A program made the position numbers and the translations under genes. A stretch of DNA of 64,000 nt from CAWGJF01 sp963822905 (GTDB lineage: Bacteria; Bacteroidota; Ignavibacteria; Ignavibacteriales; Ignavibacteriaceae). The notes below the pieces were generated by a model. The model did no database searches. It saw only the letters and a list, made by a program, of their open reading frames with translations, and had not been told where the DNA came from. The stretch covers positions 372,001 through 436,000 of the forward strand of contig CAWGJF010000001.1 in assembly GCA_963822905.1 (NCBI GenBank), read 5' to 3'. Positions 45,809 through 56,035 of this stretch are shown piece after piece. Positions within the stretch are counted from its first letter, which is position 1. Each line of letters starts with the position of its first letter.

Positions 45809-46342
45809 TTAAACCTGTTTAGATGATAGAAAATCAATTATAGAAATACAAAATTCAGGCAAATCAGCGGGTTTTCTACTGGATATCATATTCCGGTCTA
45901 CAACTACGGGCAAATCTATCCAATCAGCGCCTGAATTGATTAAATCATCTTTTATCCCGGGAGTTGATGTGCATTTAAATCCTTTCATAATTCCTGCAGA
46001 AATAGGAATCCAGCCAGCATGACAAATATGTGCAACTAATTTTCCTGAATTGAAAATATTCCTGGTCGTATCAAGAACAATTTTATTTCTTCTAAGTTTA
46101 TCTGGTGCAAAGCCTCCGGGAATTACAAGTGCATCATAATCTTTCCAGGTTATTTCATCAAATGAAATATCTGATTTGCAGGGATATCCATGTTTGCCTG
46201 TATAGGTTTTTTCTTTTTCTGAGCCTGCAACAACCACATGCGCACCTTCTTCAGTCAACCTGATTTTGGGATACCATAGTTCGAGGTCTTCATAAATATC
46301 ATCTACGAACATTAAAATTTTAGTGTTATTGAGTTTACCCAT
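45809..46342 (-). CDS. DJ-1/PfpI family protein
   Basis: This 177-residue protein begins MGKLNNTKILMFVDDIYED and has the DJ-1/PfpI features: VIPGGFAPDKLRRN, and the nucleophile elbow AHICHAGWIPISAG carrying the reactive Cys. The family includes proteases, chaperones and glyoxalases. AGAAGG precedes ATG 46342; a longer frame up to 46408 overlaps the previous gene and lacks a ribosome-binding site. Confidence 0.9.
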   Translation of the reverse strand: MGKLNNTKILMFVDDIYEDLELWYPKIRLTEEGAHVVVAGSEKEKTYTGKHGYPCKSDISFDEITWKDYDALVIPGGFAPDKLRRNKIVLDTTRNIFNSGKLVAHICHAGWIPISAGIMKGFKCTSTPGIKDDLINSGADWIDLPVVVDRNMISSRKPADLPEFCISIIDFLSSKQV

Positions 46343-46349
46343 AAACCTT

Positions 46350-46685
46350 CTAAAGTTTACCTTCCTTATACTTTTGCCTGATGCGGATTTTTTGTAATTG
46401 TCTTTCAATGATTAAATCAGCAAGTGTGCCGGGAATATTTTGCTTGGTTTTCCCAGAGAAAAGTTCCCTAAGTTTTGATTCGTTTACGTCTATCCTGTAA
46501 AGAGTATTAATTAGTTCGTTATAATTATTATCAAGAAGGTATGCAACTTTTCCTGTAAGGTATTCCCTAAACTCTTCAAGAGTACTTACGTCAATAGATG
46601 GGATAAGAGAATCTGAATCCTGTAGTGTAAAATCTTTTTCAATGACCTTTGTAATACTTTCTACTTCTGTTTTTTGATTTTGCAT
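46350..46685 (-). CDS. Conserved-looking hypothetical protein
   Basis: This 111-residue, mostly helical and charged protein (VSTLEEFREYLTGKVAYLLDN, IDVNESKLRELFSG, LADLIIERQLQKIRIRQKY) has no membrane segment or signal. It is 7 bp upstream of the DJ-1 gene and 21 bp downstream of the PAP2 gene, so the three are likely one operon. Codon use is normal. No family is recognised. Confidence 0.7.
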   Translation of the reverse strand: MQNQKTEVESITKVIEKDFTLQDSDSLIPSIDVSTLEEFREYLTGKVAYLLDNNYNELINTLYRIDVNESKLRELFSGKTKQNIPGTLADLIIERQLQKIRIRQKYKEGKL

Positions 46686-46706
46686 ATTCTTTCTTTGATA
46701 AAGTTT

Positions 46707-47324
46707 CTAATCCAGCTTATACTTCTTCTTAAATAATTTTAACAAAGCATAACTTCCGTAAGCAAAAAACGGTGCAGCAAATACATCAATCGAGTAATGA
46801 ACATGTTGAATTAATACACAAACAGCAACGGCAACTGTTAATGTCATAAATACAATTTTTAATTTTAGCTTTTTTTCGACAAGGAAAATCAGGAATAAAG
46901 TTGCGGTATGACCTGAAAAGAAAAGATCTTTTGTTAAAACACCTCCTGAGCTGATCAATTGGATAAAAGGATCATCAAGAGGTAATATTTTTTCGGGTGC
47001 GGCAAATGGAGTTATATACATCGCAATAACACGAAAGACGATTAGCAGTCCATAAGCCTGTGCTGCAAATATTATTTGTTTTGGTTCGCGGGCAAATGAA
47101 GAAAGCCCGATGATTACCGACAAATAAATAATTAGAAAAGTAAGCCAGGCAACATTAATAGGGGAGAAAAGATTTAATATAGGATCAGGCAGAACAGCTC
47201 CAGGACGGCTTTCGACGAAGTCGAGAAATTCCGGGACAAAATAGAAAAGAATTACAGTAAATATTGCTGTAACCAAAAGTTCGATTCTGAATTTTTTGTC
47301 AGCAAAAGAACTTTTCCAACCCAT
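46707..47324 (-). CDS. PAP2/sphingomyelin-synthase-like membrane phosphatase
   Basis: This 205-residue protein has about six membrane helices and PAP2_C motifs: LFFSGHTATLFLIFL and QHVHYSIDVFAAP, whose two His and Asp form the catalytic triad. It lacks the first Arg-rich motif of standard PAP2, as in sphingomyelin-synthase-like members. ATG 47324 lies 5 bp after the esterase stop; a longer frame up to 47393 would overlap it. It may act on lipid phosphates. Confidence 0.82.
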   Translation of the reverse strand: MGWKSSFADKKFRIELLVTAIFTVILFYFVPEFLDFVESRPGAVLPDPILNLFSPINVAWLTFLIIYLSVIIGLSSFAREPKQIIFAAQAYGLLIVFRVIAMYITPFAAPEKILPLDDPFIQLISSGGVLTKDLFFSGHTATLFLIFLVEKKLKLKIVFMTLTVAVAVCVLIQHVHYSIDVFAAPFFAYGSYALLKLFKKKYKLD

Positions 47325-47329
47325 AACTA

Positions 47330-48070
47330 TTAAACTGATTTTGGATTTAATTTGCTTAAGAAATATGGAAGCATCTGCCTCCAGGTAGGCCAATCGTGGC
47401 GGATATCAAATCCCCACAGATCAAGCCAGTGTTGAATACCTTTTGAGTTTAAAATATCGGACATCCTTTTTGCGGCAGAAGGATCTTCATATGGTCCTTG
47501 TCCGCTTGCAAGTATAATACTTCTGTGTCTTAGCTGATTTAAGATATCTTCGTCATTCCATTGTGGTAAATAGTCAACAGGTGAATTGAAATAACAATTT
47601 TCATCAAAGTAACCGTTGGAATAATATTTAAGATCATAATTTCCGCTCATCGCAATTACACCAGAAAATAAATCCGCTCTTTTCAATAAATTATTGAGAG
47701 CATGAAAAGCTCCAAGAGATGCCCCCGTTGTTATAACAGGAGTAGTGTCTGAAGTTTTATTCCTTATAAACGGAATAACTTCTTCAGTTATATAATTATT
47801 GTATTGCTGGTGCCTGATCGCTTTGTGAGCGGGATACATATTCCTGTTTAACCAGCTTTCATTGTTAATGCTATTAATAGAAAAAACTTTTACTTTACCA
47901 GCATTAATAAACCATTCAATGCTGTCTATTAACTGAAATCTTTCATACTCAAGAAAATCTGCGGCTGCTGTGGGAAACATTAAAAGTGCGTAACCGTAAT
48001 GACCATAAACGGCGATTTCCATATCCTTATCCAGGTTAGGACTCCACCATTTATGAATCTCTCTGTGCAC
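47330..48070 (-). CDS. Esterase-family alpha/beta hydrolase
   Basis: This 246-residue protein has an alpha/beta-hydrolase fold of the esterase D/tributyrin esterase group: MFPTAAADFLEYER near the oxyanion region, TTGASLGAFHALN (nucleophile Ser in GxSxG), ILASGQGPYED (Asp area) and FDIRHDWPTW (His). No signal peptide. It starts 88 bp after the large acyl-adenylating gene in the same direction. Substrate unknown. Confidence 0.82.
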   Translation of the reverse strand: MHREIHKWWSPNLDKDMEIAVYGHYGYALLMFPTAAADFLEYERFQLIDSIEWFINAGKVKVFSINSINNESWLNRNMYPAHKAIRHQQYNNYITEEVIPFIRNKTSDTTPVITTGASLGAFHALNNLLKRADLFSGVIAMSGNYDLKYYSNGYFDENCYFNSPVDYLPQWNDEDILNQLRHRSIILASGQGPYEDPSAAKRMSDILNSKGIQHWLDLWGFDIRHDWPTWRQMLPYFLSKLNPKSV

Positions 48071-48158
48071 AGGTTCTCCAAATAATATTATAAAAGTTAT
48101 ACAAACTAATTAATTCATATTAAATTGAAAAGAATAAAATAGTCACGGAAAGATGATT

Positions 48159-51100
48159 TTATTTGGTCAGGTTCTTCACCAAACCCGAATATTTTTTTTC
48201 TATTCTGAAACCAAATTTATAAAAATATTCAGGTCTGAAAAACCCAGTAGAAACAAATTTGAAATGTTCGTTCTTTAACCGGTTGAATAATTCATTCATC
48301 AATGCTTCACTTATTCCTTTTCTTCTGTAACGGGGAGAGACAACTATTTTTTCCATGTGAGCACTTTCATTCTCTCCAGGGTAATAAAATAATCCGCCGA
48401 TGATGAATCCTCTTTCTGATAACGCAACCAAAAATTTATGTTCCGGCTTGAAGCGAACAAGCAGATTCGTTTCTAAAAATAATTGCTGCAATCTTGAAAT
48501 TTCTTTTGGAGTTATGGGGCCCCGTATTAAAAAAGGATTCCCATCTTCATCCAAAAATTGCATCACAAGATTTGAACCTGCAAACCCTTCAGCAAGAGTT
48601 TTAATTATTGAGGCAGAATCAGAAGGTTTAAGATGTGGATAGCTTAGACGTGTTAAAAAGTAATCTTCCTTTTCACTTAAATTTATTGATGTGTGAAGCT
48701 TGAAAATTAATTCCTGTGATTCTTCCTTCGTAAGCTCATTTTGAAATTGTCTTTTTGCTATTGAAGACAAGGAACTTTTCAATTCATCAGGAGAATTGTT
48801 GAATACTGTTAAGAGAAAAAACTGTGTTCTCGCAGCCGGGTTTGATCTTTCGAGTTCGAACATGTTGTAAGTTTCATATAGTTCATAAAGCATTTCAGCC
48901 TGTGCGCTGAGTGCTGCATCTTTATTTAATTCAAACCAGCGATGGAATCTTTTCATAGCAAAGAAAATTGATCTCGAAATAAATCCGTTTACTAAAACAT
49001 TCTCCAAAAACAAATCGATTCGCCTGACCACTTCGTTTTTATCTTCAAAGTCTTCTGCAGCCTGTGCTTCGTTTTTAATATTCTGAAGAAGTTTCTGGCC
49101 CCTTTCCTCACCTTCGGATTCTACAATTCCTGAAAAAATATAATTCCATATAGATTTTTTAGAAAGAAAAGGAAAGGATTCTATAGTCTTTTTTACAAAA
49201 AGTGAATAAAAGTTTCTGCAAAAAGTTAATCCTGAATTCGAGTTTGTTCTTTTTGAAATTGAATAAAGCAAAGTTCCTGACTGGTAGTCGTGGGTCGGAA
49301 TAGTAATATTTTCTGGCAGAGGATTTGAAAGTTGAATAGTGTAGTTTGTCAATTTCCAGAAGTTCATATATGCAGCGGCTGCATTCCATACAAAATATGG
49401 CCAGAGAAATGAAACACGATTAAGGCTTTGTTCTTCCTGGTTTTTGGATTCCCTATCAAGAAACTTAGCAACACTATCGCGCGGAACAAAGACCTCCGTC
49501 CACAGATCATACTCTTCCCAATACCCGCCAAAACGTGGAAGCAATCGCTCACCCCTGATATTTGTTCCAGCAATTACAAGCCATTTAATTTCTTCTTTTA
49601 CTTTAGCAACCGGAACGCCTTTATTCAAATGAATCGTTATATCAAATCCACCCTGGAATCTTGTTTGAATTATTGCACGGTAAATTGATTTATCGTTGCG
49701 CGATTCAAGCTGGCTTATCCAGATTCCTGAAGGTAAAATATTATCAAGTCTTAATGATATCCCGTTCGAAAAAAGGAATACTGCTTCACGTATAAGCTGT
49801 GTTTTTATAATTGCATTTTTAATTCTCAACCTGTCTTCTGCATCAATACCTTCTTCAAAAACGAGCACATCTTCCCAGCTGTATTCTTCACCGGTCTCTG
49901 TGTCTATTGCAAGTCCGTGATTAATTCCCATCCAGTCTCTTAAACCTTGTTGAAGTTTTTGTAAAGATTTCTCAGCAGTTTCTTTTATAAAAACTGCGAA
50001 AGAAAATGCCTGGTGCCTCATAATAAATCTTCTTACCCGACTGAAATTGATCGGGTGATTTATGCCATAAAGGGAAAGTAATTCGAAAAGTGATTGGACC
50101 TGGTGATCTGATGATTTGTTTGTTGCGAAGTTATTTAAAGTTTTCGTAATGTAATTTTCAATTACTCTTAATCTTTCATTTCCTTTTTCGGTTTCAATAA
50201 TCAGTATTGTTACCTCATCATTGAATATATCCTGATCCGCATTGAGGAAAGAATTAAACAAGTAACTGAATTGCATTTCCTCACTTATTTTTAATAAGGT
50301 AAGAAAAACTCTTCTCCGGATTTCAGTTGTCCGGTAGATAGTTGCACGGGAAGCAATGATCAGGCAAAGACTGCTAAAAGAGTTTGTTTCATTTGTAAGG
50401 ATTTTACCAATATAGGAAAGAGCGGCAGTCTGGTTTTCATTATTACTGCATATTATGCTGAAAGCAAGGTTAAGCCCTGGAAGTGAAAAGTCGTCGGTAC
50501 CATTTATATTTTTCATTGTTTCAATTTCTTCGTCGTCAACCACAGGTGCTTCTTCAACTTTAAGAAAACTTACCTCCAAAGACCTTGATTCTTTTCTTGA
50601 CCAGCTAATAATGCCATGTCCGGCAAAATCAAAAAGCTTTTTATTTCCAATCCACAACAGTGAGTTATTTAGTAAATCCTGGAGATCAAGAAATCTTTCC
50701 TTTATTGAATAACGATAATTCCCGACGATACATTCCGACTTACCATTCAAATTAAATTTAAATTCTACTTTCTGATTCAGCTTGGGAATTTCAATATATT
50801 TTTCGGTAATAATTATATCTCTGCTGAGAATACCTTTTTCCCGTAAAAACCAGTTGGGAATGCGTACTTCAAATTGATCTTTAAATAGCGATGTATAATT
50901 TTTCTCATACATCAAGTTGATCAATTCCGAAAAGTTCTTTTCAATATTTCTTCGTTTGTAAGTTCCTTTTGGAGTAAGTTCTCCGTACTCATCAGAAAAC
51001 GCTCTGTTAATCAATCTGAAATCCAGGATTCTTTCAAACGGGGAAAGGAACTTATTTATTGTTACAATTATAGAAGCAAAATATTCCTGCTTCTGTTTTT

Positions 51101-52934
51101 CATCCATATTGTGCAACGGAGAATTTTTATCTTCAAGATTAGGATAAATTAAAACTGTGTTGAACTGCCTATGATCACCAACGAGGAATACTTGTTTAAC
51201 AAATTCAAAATCACGGAAAAGGTTTTCAATTTTTTGCGGGGCAATTGTTTCACCCTTTACATTTTTGTAGATCTCTTTTTTCCTGTCGATAATTTCTATG
51301 AAACCATCTTCATCCATTTTCATTATATCACCCGAAGGAAGCCAGCCCGTTCCGGCAGAACGAGGTTCTGACGAACCATCTTCAATAAAAGTCTCCGAAT
51401 CAGGAATGTTATAATATCCGAGCATTACATAGGAACCTTTAATTAAAATCTCTCCATCTTCACCAAGTTTTATTTGCATCCCGGGCAAGCTTTTACCAAG
51501 TGAATTTGGTTTGTATTGATTCGGCGGGGTCATAGTTATTCCGCCTGTTGCTTCAGTCATTCCGAAACCGCTCATTAATTCAATTCCGTTTGACTGGAAA
51601 AACCTGAACACATCGGAAGGTAAATAACCTGCAGCTGATAAACCCCACTTAAGATTTTTACCTGTAATTCTTTCTGTCTCAGTTTTTATTTTTTCGATTT
51701 CGTCAGTTTCAATATCAACTTTGGATGTTATATACTCAAAAAGCTGTAGCCATTTTTTCGGAATGCTGATAAACACAGATGGTTTTACAAGCTGCATATT
51801 TGTAATCATCGTCTCAACTGAAGGGTTTTCCATAAAACAATATTCAGCAGCCCAGAAAACAGAACCGGTCATTTCAAGATATCTTCCGAAGGTATGGTAA
51901 AGCGGTAGGAAACATAAAAACCTGTCTTCGTCTCCGATTTCAGGAATTGCCATTGCACGGCAGAATCGTTTATAAACAATATTTGTTTGCGAAAATATTA
52001 TTCCCTTCGGTTCGCCGGTTGTACCGGAGGTGTACATTATTGTTGCAAGGTCATTCATACTATGATCAAAATTAATTTTACCAGTTAATTCACCAACTGA
52101 TTTTTTGAATTTTTCAAATTCGATTACCCAGTTATCAGTTGAAGTTCCGTTGAACAAGATTACCTTTTTTAAATCGGGCAATTCATTCTTTAAAGATTTT
52201 ATATCTGACAATTCTTTTTCACTTTGAACTAAAAGAACGGCAGCTTTCGTTTCCTTTAAAATATATTTGATGTGCTCAACAACAGAGTTTGCCGGGATCA
52301 TCACGTTGATTATTCCGCCGGTGAGACACGCAAGATCAAGCATTGCCATTTCAGGAGAATTTTCTAAAAGGAAAGCAACTTTTTCATCTTTACTCATTAA
52401 AAGATTTTTGAGAGATCTTTCATAAATTTTTATTTGATCAGCAACTTTTTGCCAGCTTATTGAAGCTACTGAATTTCCTTTGATTATTTTGAAAAGCGGT
52501 TTCTCCTTGTAGTCTCTTAATCTCTGGCTGAAGAGAACATTCATATCAAAGTTGCTTTTCACCAGTAAGTCGAGAATTAAACTTTCCCATTTTTGTTCAT
52601 TGTAGATTCTTCTCAAAAGTGCGGGATGCCGGAAAAGATTTAAGTATTCATGTATAACTGGATTCAGAGTTTGATTGGTTTGTTCTGTTAGCTTATTCAG
52701 ATGGTTCCCGAATTCAAAAAACAATTCTTTATCAATTCTTTCCATCAACTCTTTTGCAAAATCAGGCTGTGCAACAGAGGTGCAAATTTTTAGCAGTGTT
52801 TCGTTTTCATCATCATTTAACCCGGTTTTTGCTGAGAGTATTTGCTTCAGTATTTCGGGGAAATATTCAAGCTGTTCTTTTTTATCTTTTGAAATAAAAG
52901 TAGTTAACAATACACTTAATTCATTCTCTTCCAC
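48159..52934 (-). CDS. Giant acyl-adenylating enzyme fused to a GNAT acetyltransferase
   Basis: This 1591-residue protein has an acyl-CoA-synthetase-type AMP-binding domain at about residues 130-690 (YTSGTTGEPKG near 305, SGFGMTEATGG, GDIMKMDEDGFIEIIDRKKE). A long middle region (about 700-1420) has helical repeats with Trp-rich and charged blocks and no recognised family. The C-terminal GNAT domain (about 1440-1591) has IVVSPRYRRKGISEALMNEL, the acetyl-CoA loop. Such a three-part order is not a standard family. It might activate an acyl group for transfer by the GNAT part. GGAAGAGAATG precedes the start. Confidence 0.85.
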   Translation of the reverse strand: MEENELSVLLTTFISKDKKEQLEYFPEILKQILSAKTGLNDDENETLLKICTSVAQPDFAKELMERIDKELFFEFGNHLNKLTEQTNQTLNPVIHEYLNLFRHPALLRRIYNEQKWESLILDLLVKSNFDMNVLFSQRLRDYKEKPLFKIIKGNSVASISWQKVADQIKIYERSLKNLLMSKDEKVAFLLENSPEMAMLDLACLTGGIINVMIPANSVVEHIKYILKETKAAVLLVQSEKELSDIKSLKNELPDLKKVILFNGTSTDNWVIEFEKFKKSVGELTGKINFDHSMNDLATIMYTSGTTGEPKGIIFSQTNIVYKRFCRAMAIPEIGDEDRFLCFLPLYHTFGRYLEMTGSVFWAAEYCFMENPSVETMITNMQLVKPSVFISIPKKWLQLFEYITSKVDIETDEIEKIKTETERITGKNLKWGLSAAGYLPSDVFRFFQSNGIELMSGFGMTEATGGITMTPPNQYKPNSLGKSLPGMQIKLGEDGEILIKGSYVMLGYYNIPDSETFIEDGSSEPRSAGTGWLPSGDIMKMDEDGFIEIIDRKKEIYKNVKGETIAPQKIENLFRDFEFVKQVFLVGDHRQFNTVLIYPNLEDKNSPLHNMDEKQKQEYFASIIVTINKFLSPFERILDFRLINRAFSDEYGELTPKGTYKRRNIEKNFSELINLMYEKNYTSLFKDQFEVRIPNWFLREKGILSRDIIITEKYIEIPKLNQKVEFKFNLNGKSECIVGNYRYSIKERFLDLQDLLNNSLLWIGNKKLFDFAGHGIISWSRKESRSLEVSFLKVEEAPVVDDEEIETMKNINGTDDFSLPGLNLAFSIICSNNENQTAALSYIGKILTNETNSFSSLCLIIASRATIYRTTEIRRRVFLTLLKISEEMQFSYLFNSFLNADQDIFNDEVTILIIETEKGNERLRVIENYITKTLNNFATNKSSDHQVQSLFELLSLYGINHPINFSRVRRFIMRHQAFSFAVFIKETAEKSLQKLQQGLRDWMGINHGLAIDTETGEEYSWEDVLVFEEGIDAEDRLRIKNAIIKTQLIREAVFLFSNGISLRLDNILPSGIWISQLESRNDKSIYRAIIQTRFQGGFDITIHLNKGVPVAKVKEEIKWLVIAGTNIRGERLLPRFGGYWEEYDLWTEVFVPRDSVAKFLDRESKNQEEQSLNRVSFLWPYFVWNAAAAYMNFWKLTNYTIQLSNPLPENITIPTHDYQSGTLLYSISKRTNSNSGLTFCRNFYSLFVKKTIESFPFLSKKSIWNYIFSGIVESEGEERGQKLLQNIKNEAQAAEDFEDKNEVVRRIDLFLENVLVNGFISRSIFFAMKRFHRWFELNKDAALSAQAEMLYELYETYNMFELERSNPAARTQFFLLTVFNNSPDELKSSLSSIAKRQFQNELTKEESQELIFKLHTSINLSEKEDYFLTRLSYPHLKPSDSASIIKTLAEGFAGSNLVMQFLDEDGNPFLIRGPITPKEISRLQQLFLETNLLVRFKPEHKFLVALSERGFIIGGLFYYPGENESAHMEKIVVSPRYRRKGISEALMNELFNRLKNEHFKFVSTGFFRPEYFYKFGFRIEKKYSGLVKNLTK

Positions 52935-53017
52935 TTAAATGCCTTGCTTGTAAAATTTAATTCTGATTTGAGTTTTAAAATATGAAATTGTTTTTATTTG
53001 TTGCTATGCTAAAAATA

Positions 53018-53055
53018 AAAAATGCCATCCCAAATACTTCAGGATGGCATCTTAA
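53018..53055 (-). terminator. Terminator of the citrate synthase gene
   Basis: ATGCCATCC (53022-53030) pairs with GGATGGCAT (53042-53050). On the minus strand the stem is followed by TTTTTTATTTTT. Confidence 0.92.
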
Positions 53056-53073
53056 CAGTCACTTTTTAATTAA

Positions 53074-54381
53074 CTATTTCTTTATCCCTGCAGTTTCTTC
53101 CATCATTGCAGTAGTAATTGATTTTGGTCTCTCAATTGGGTAGCCAAGTGCCCTGTCCCAAATAATATTTGCAACAACACCGAGCGCTCTGCCAACACCA
53201 AACAGAACTGTATAGAAATCATATTCTGTTAAACCATAATACCACTGGATGACACCGGATTGTGCATCAACATTTGGCCATGGATTCTTTGCCTTACCCT
53301 GTTCCAGAAGAATTGGTGGAGTTACTTTAAAAAGCATATCAACATATTTGAACAATGGATCATCAGGTAAATGTTTCAAACAAAATTCACGCTGAGCCAT
53401 ATAACGGGGGTCAGTTTTTCTCAAGACTGCATGACCAAAGCCGGGAATAACCTGTCCTGAATTCAAAGTATCCCAAACAAATTTTTTCATTTCTTCTTCA
53501 GTCGGAATTTTACCATTCATTCTATCCATAACATCCTGCAGCCATCTGAGGACTTCCTGGTTAGCTAATCCGTGCAAAGGACCAGCAAGACCATTTATCA
53601 TTGCTGAAATTGAGTAATACATATCTGAAAGCGCACTTGCAACAAGATGTCCAGTGTGTGCACTAACGTTTCCGCTTTCATGATCACTGTGAAGAATAAA
53701 GTACATTCTTGCAACATCATCATAAGGTTTCCCGATTCCCATCATGTGCGCAAAGTTGCCGCCCATATCCAGTTTGGGATCTGCATCTATGATATCACCA
53801 TTTTTATATTTCAACCTGTAAATGAATGAAGCAATTCTTGGAAGTCGTGCAAGAAGATTCAACCCATCTTCATAAGTTGGTGCCCAGAAATCATTTTTAG
53901 AAAGACCTGCTTCATATTCTTTAACAAATTCAGATTCTTTTTGCATAGCAACAATGGCAGCAGAAAACATAACCATTGGATGTGAATCGGCAGGCATTGC
54001 TCTTAAAATATCAAAAACATAATTTGGAACATGCTGCCGTTTATTAAATTCCATTGAAACTTCTTCAACATCTTTTTCAGAAGGAATTTCTCCCGTTAAT
54101 AAAAGATAGAAAAATCCTTCAACGGAAGGCATTTCATGACCAGGAACCTTTGGTAATTTTGCAAGCGTTTCAGGAATTGTAAACCCTCTGAATCTTATTC
54201 CTTCGAATGGATCGAGATAAGAAATGTCGGTAGTTAAAGATTTTATTCCACGTGCGCCGCCAATTACCTGTGCGATAGTTACATCGCAGACTTTTACATC
54301 ACCAAATTCTTTTAACAGCTTTGTTGTGCGTGGTCTCCACTCTTCAATTTTTTGCTGTAATTTTTCTTTTAAGCCAGCCAT
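53074..54381 (-). CDS. Citrate synthase, eukaryotic-like type
   Basis: This 435-residue protein is a full citrate synthase: N-terminal extension like mitochondrial enzymes, GIRFRGFTIPETL, HSDHESGNVSAHTGHLV (first catalytic His), PGFGHAVLRKTDPRY (second His) and a C-terminal Arg/Asp segment (GVGRALGVVANIIWDRALG). It condenses oxaloacetate and acetyl-CoA at the entry of the TCA cycle. It stands alone with its own terminator. Confidence 0.95.
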   Translation of the reverse strand: MAGLKEKLQQKIEEWRPRTTKLLKEFGDVKVCDVTIAQVIGGARGIKSLTTDISYLDPFEGIRFRGFTIPETLAKLPKVPGHEMPSVEGFFYLLLTGEIPSEKDVEEVSMEFNKRQHVPNYVFDILRAMPADSHPMVMFSAAIVAMQKESEFVKEYEAGLSKNDFWAPTYEDGLNLLARLPRIASFIYRLKYKNGDIIDADPKLDMGGNFAHMMGIGKPYDDVARMYFILHSDHESGNVSAHTGHLVASALSDMYYSISAMINGLAGPLHGLANQEVLRWLQDVMDRMNGKIPTEEEMKKFVWDTLNSGQVIPGFGHAVLRKTDPRYMAQREFCLKHLPDDPLFKYVDMLFKVTPPILLEQGKAKNPWPNVDAQSGVIQWYYGLTEYDFYTVLFGVGRALGVVANIIWDRALGYPIERPKSITTAMMEETAGIKK

Positions 54382-54573
54382 AATGTTTCTCCGTTTTTAA
54401 TTAATCTTTGAGGAAGTTCTATAACTTCCTTACAATTTAAATTTATCCAGGTTTTCAGATGAACAATTGATATGTATTTATGAAGTGCATATAAAGGATT
54501 GAGTAACATTTATTTTTCCCCTTTAAAGCCAGACAATCCGACTTTTAATGGTTTAAAATAGCAATTATTTACA

Positions 54574-55935
54574 TCAATTATCAAATTGAATTTTTTCTCC
54601 AACATCCGGAGCGTAAACTTTTCTTGAAGAATTTTTACTCAATATGCTCGATCCCAGCCAGTTTATTGCATTTTCACTACCATGAATAATTATCACATTA
54701 TCAGGATTTAATCTCTCTATTATTAATAGGATATCTTCACGAGTTGAATGGGCTGAGAATCTGAAATTATAAATTTCACATTTAACTTCAACAAAAATTC
54801 CGTTCCCGGTGAAATCTATTGAATTGCCTTTTTTTGCTGTCGAAATTTTGTAGCCGGGAGTGTCTTCATCAATGTAGCCGACAGTTATAATTGCAGAATT
54901 TGTTTTCTGAAGCCAGGCTTTTGCAAGTTCAAATGAAGTTGATGACTGAACCATCATTCCGCTTGATGCTAATACAATAGACGGATTTTTAAATAACACA
55001 TTAAAATCGTTAACTGAATTAATATCATTCTGAGGAATTTCATGTAAAACCAGGTTTGTGTTTTTATATTTGACAACATACCGGTTATAATCATAAATGC
55101 GATTTAATTTTGTTCCGATGCCACCTGTATAAATATCTACTCTGGGAATTTTATTTGATATCATCAATTGGGAAATAGTTGCAAGCATCTCCTGCAGCTT
55201 TCCAAGAGCAAAAACAGGAATTAGAACTGATCCACCTTTTGCAAGAGTTTTGTTTATTGCTGATGCAATTCTTTCTGTTTCCTTCTCCCAATTATTTAAA
55301 GTAGCAGAATCTGTTGCCCCGTAAGTTGATTCAGTTATTAAAATATCTATTTTCTCTTTGGGAAGATTAGCTCCGGTCAGTAAAGATTGAGAGCTTAAAT
55401 TTATGTCCCCGGTGAAAAATATTTTTTTGTTTTGATATCTCAGAAGAATTCCTGCTGAACCAAGAATATGACCCGCCTCAAAAAATTCAACCTCAACAGA
55501 ATCGGATTCTGATGTATTAAATCCTTTGATAAGAAATTTTTCATTATAAGATTTATAATCAATTGACTGAATTAAAAGATCAGCTTCTTCGTGGGAATAA
55601 ATTTCTTCGTCAGGAAATTCTCTTCTTAAAATAGAAATAGCATTGTGCAAAGTTAATTCTGCAATTGCTCTTGTTTGCGGAGTTGTGATGATTTTTATAT
55701 GGGGAAATTTTTTAATTAAAAATGGAAGAGAATTAATGTGATCCTGGTGTGCATGAGAGATAAACACATAATCAATATTCTTATTTTCTAAAAGCTCAAA
55801 ACGGGGAAGAGATTCCTTCCCTCTTTTTTTAGGATGCATTCCGCAGTCCAGAATAATACCTATTCCACCTAAATCTAAAAAATAGCAACTGGCGCCAATT
55901 TCGCCAGCACCGCCAAGAGGAAGAAAACTGATCAT
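54574..55935 (-). CDS. MBL/beta-CASP nuclease (RNase J/Ysh1-like)
   Basis: This 453-residue protein has all metallo-beta-lactamase motifs: HAHQDH (motif II), EAGHILGSAG (III), FFTGDI (IV), and beta-CASP motifs ITESTYG (A), FSAHSTRED (B) and IIHGSENA (C). It fits the Ysh1/CPSF-type RNA exonuclease-endonuclease group. It has no C-terminal KH or other extra domain. The N-terminus is short and starts at the first motif strand (MISFLPLGGAGEIGAS). Confidence 0.9.
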   Translation of the reverse strand: MISFLPLGGAGEIGASCYFLDLGGIGIILDCGMHPKKRGKESLPRFELLENKNIDYVFISHAHQDHINSLPFLIKKFPHIKIITTPQTRAIAELTLHNAISILRREFPDEEIYSHEEADLLIQSIDYKSYNEKFLIKGFNTSESDSVEVEFFEAGHILGSAGILLRYQNKKIFFTGDINLSSQSLLTGANLPKEKIDILITESTYGATDSATLNNWEKETERIASAINKTLAKGGSVLIPVFALGKLQEMLATISQLMISNKIPRVDIYTGGIGTKLNRIYDYNRYVVKYKNTNLVLHEIPQNDINSVNDFNVLFKNPSIVLASSGMMVQSSTSFELAKAWLQKTNSAIITVGYIDEDTPGYKISTAKKGNSIDFTGNGIFVEVKCEIYNFRFSAHSTREDILLIIERLNPDNVIIIHGSENAINWLGSSILSKNSSRKVYAPDVGEKIQFDN

Positions 55936-56035
55936 TATAAAATTTTTATATTTAGATAAGAAAATAAGTCAAAGGATTGTTTATTAGAAGGGAGGGATAT
56001 GCCGTATGACTAATCACACGGCAAACCCGAAAAAT

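Noticed and set aside
56000..56022. Terminator from TGCCGT and ACGGCA arms
   Set aside because: The stem is only 6 bp and is not followed by a T tract on either strand.
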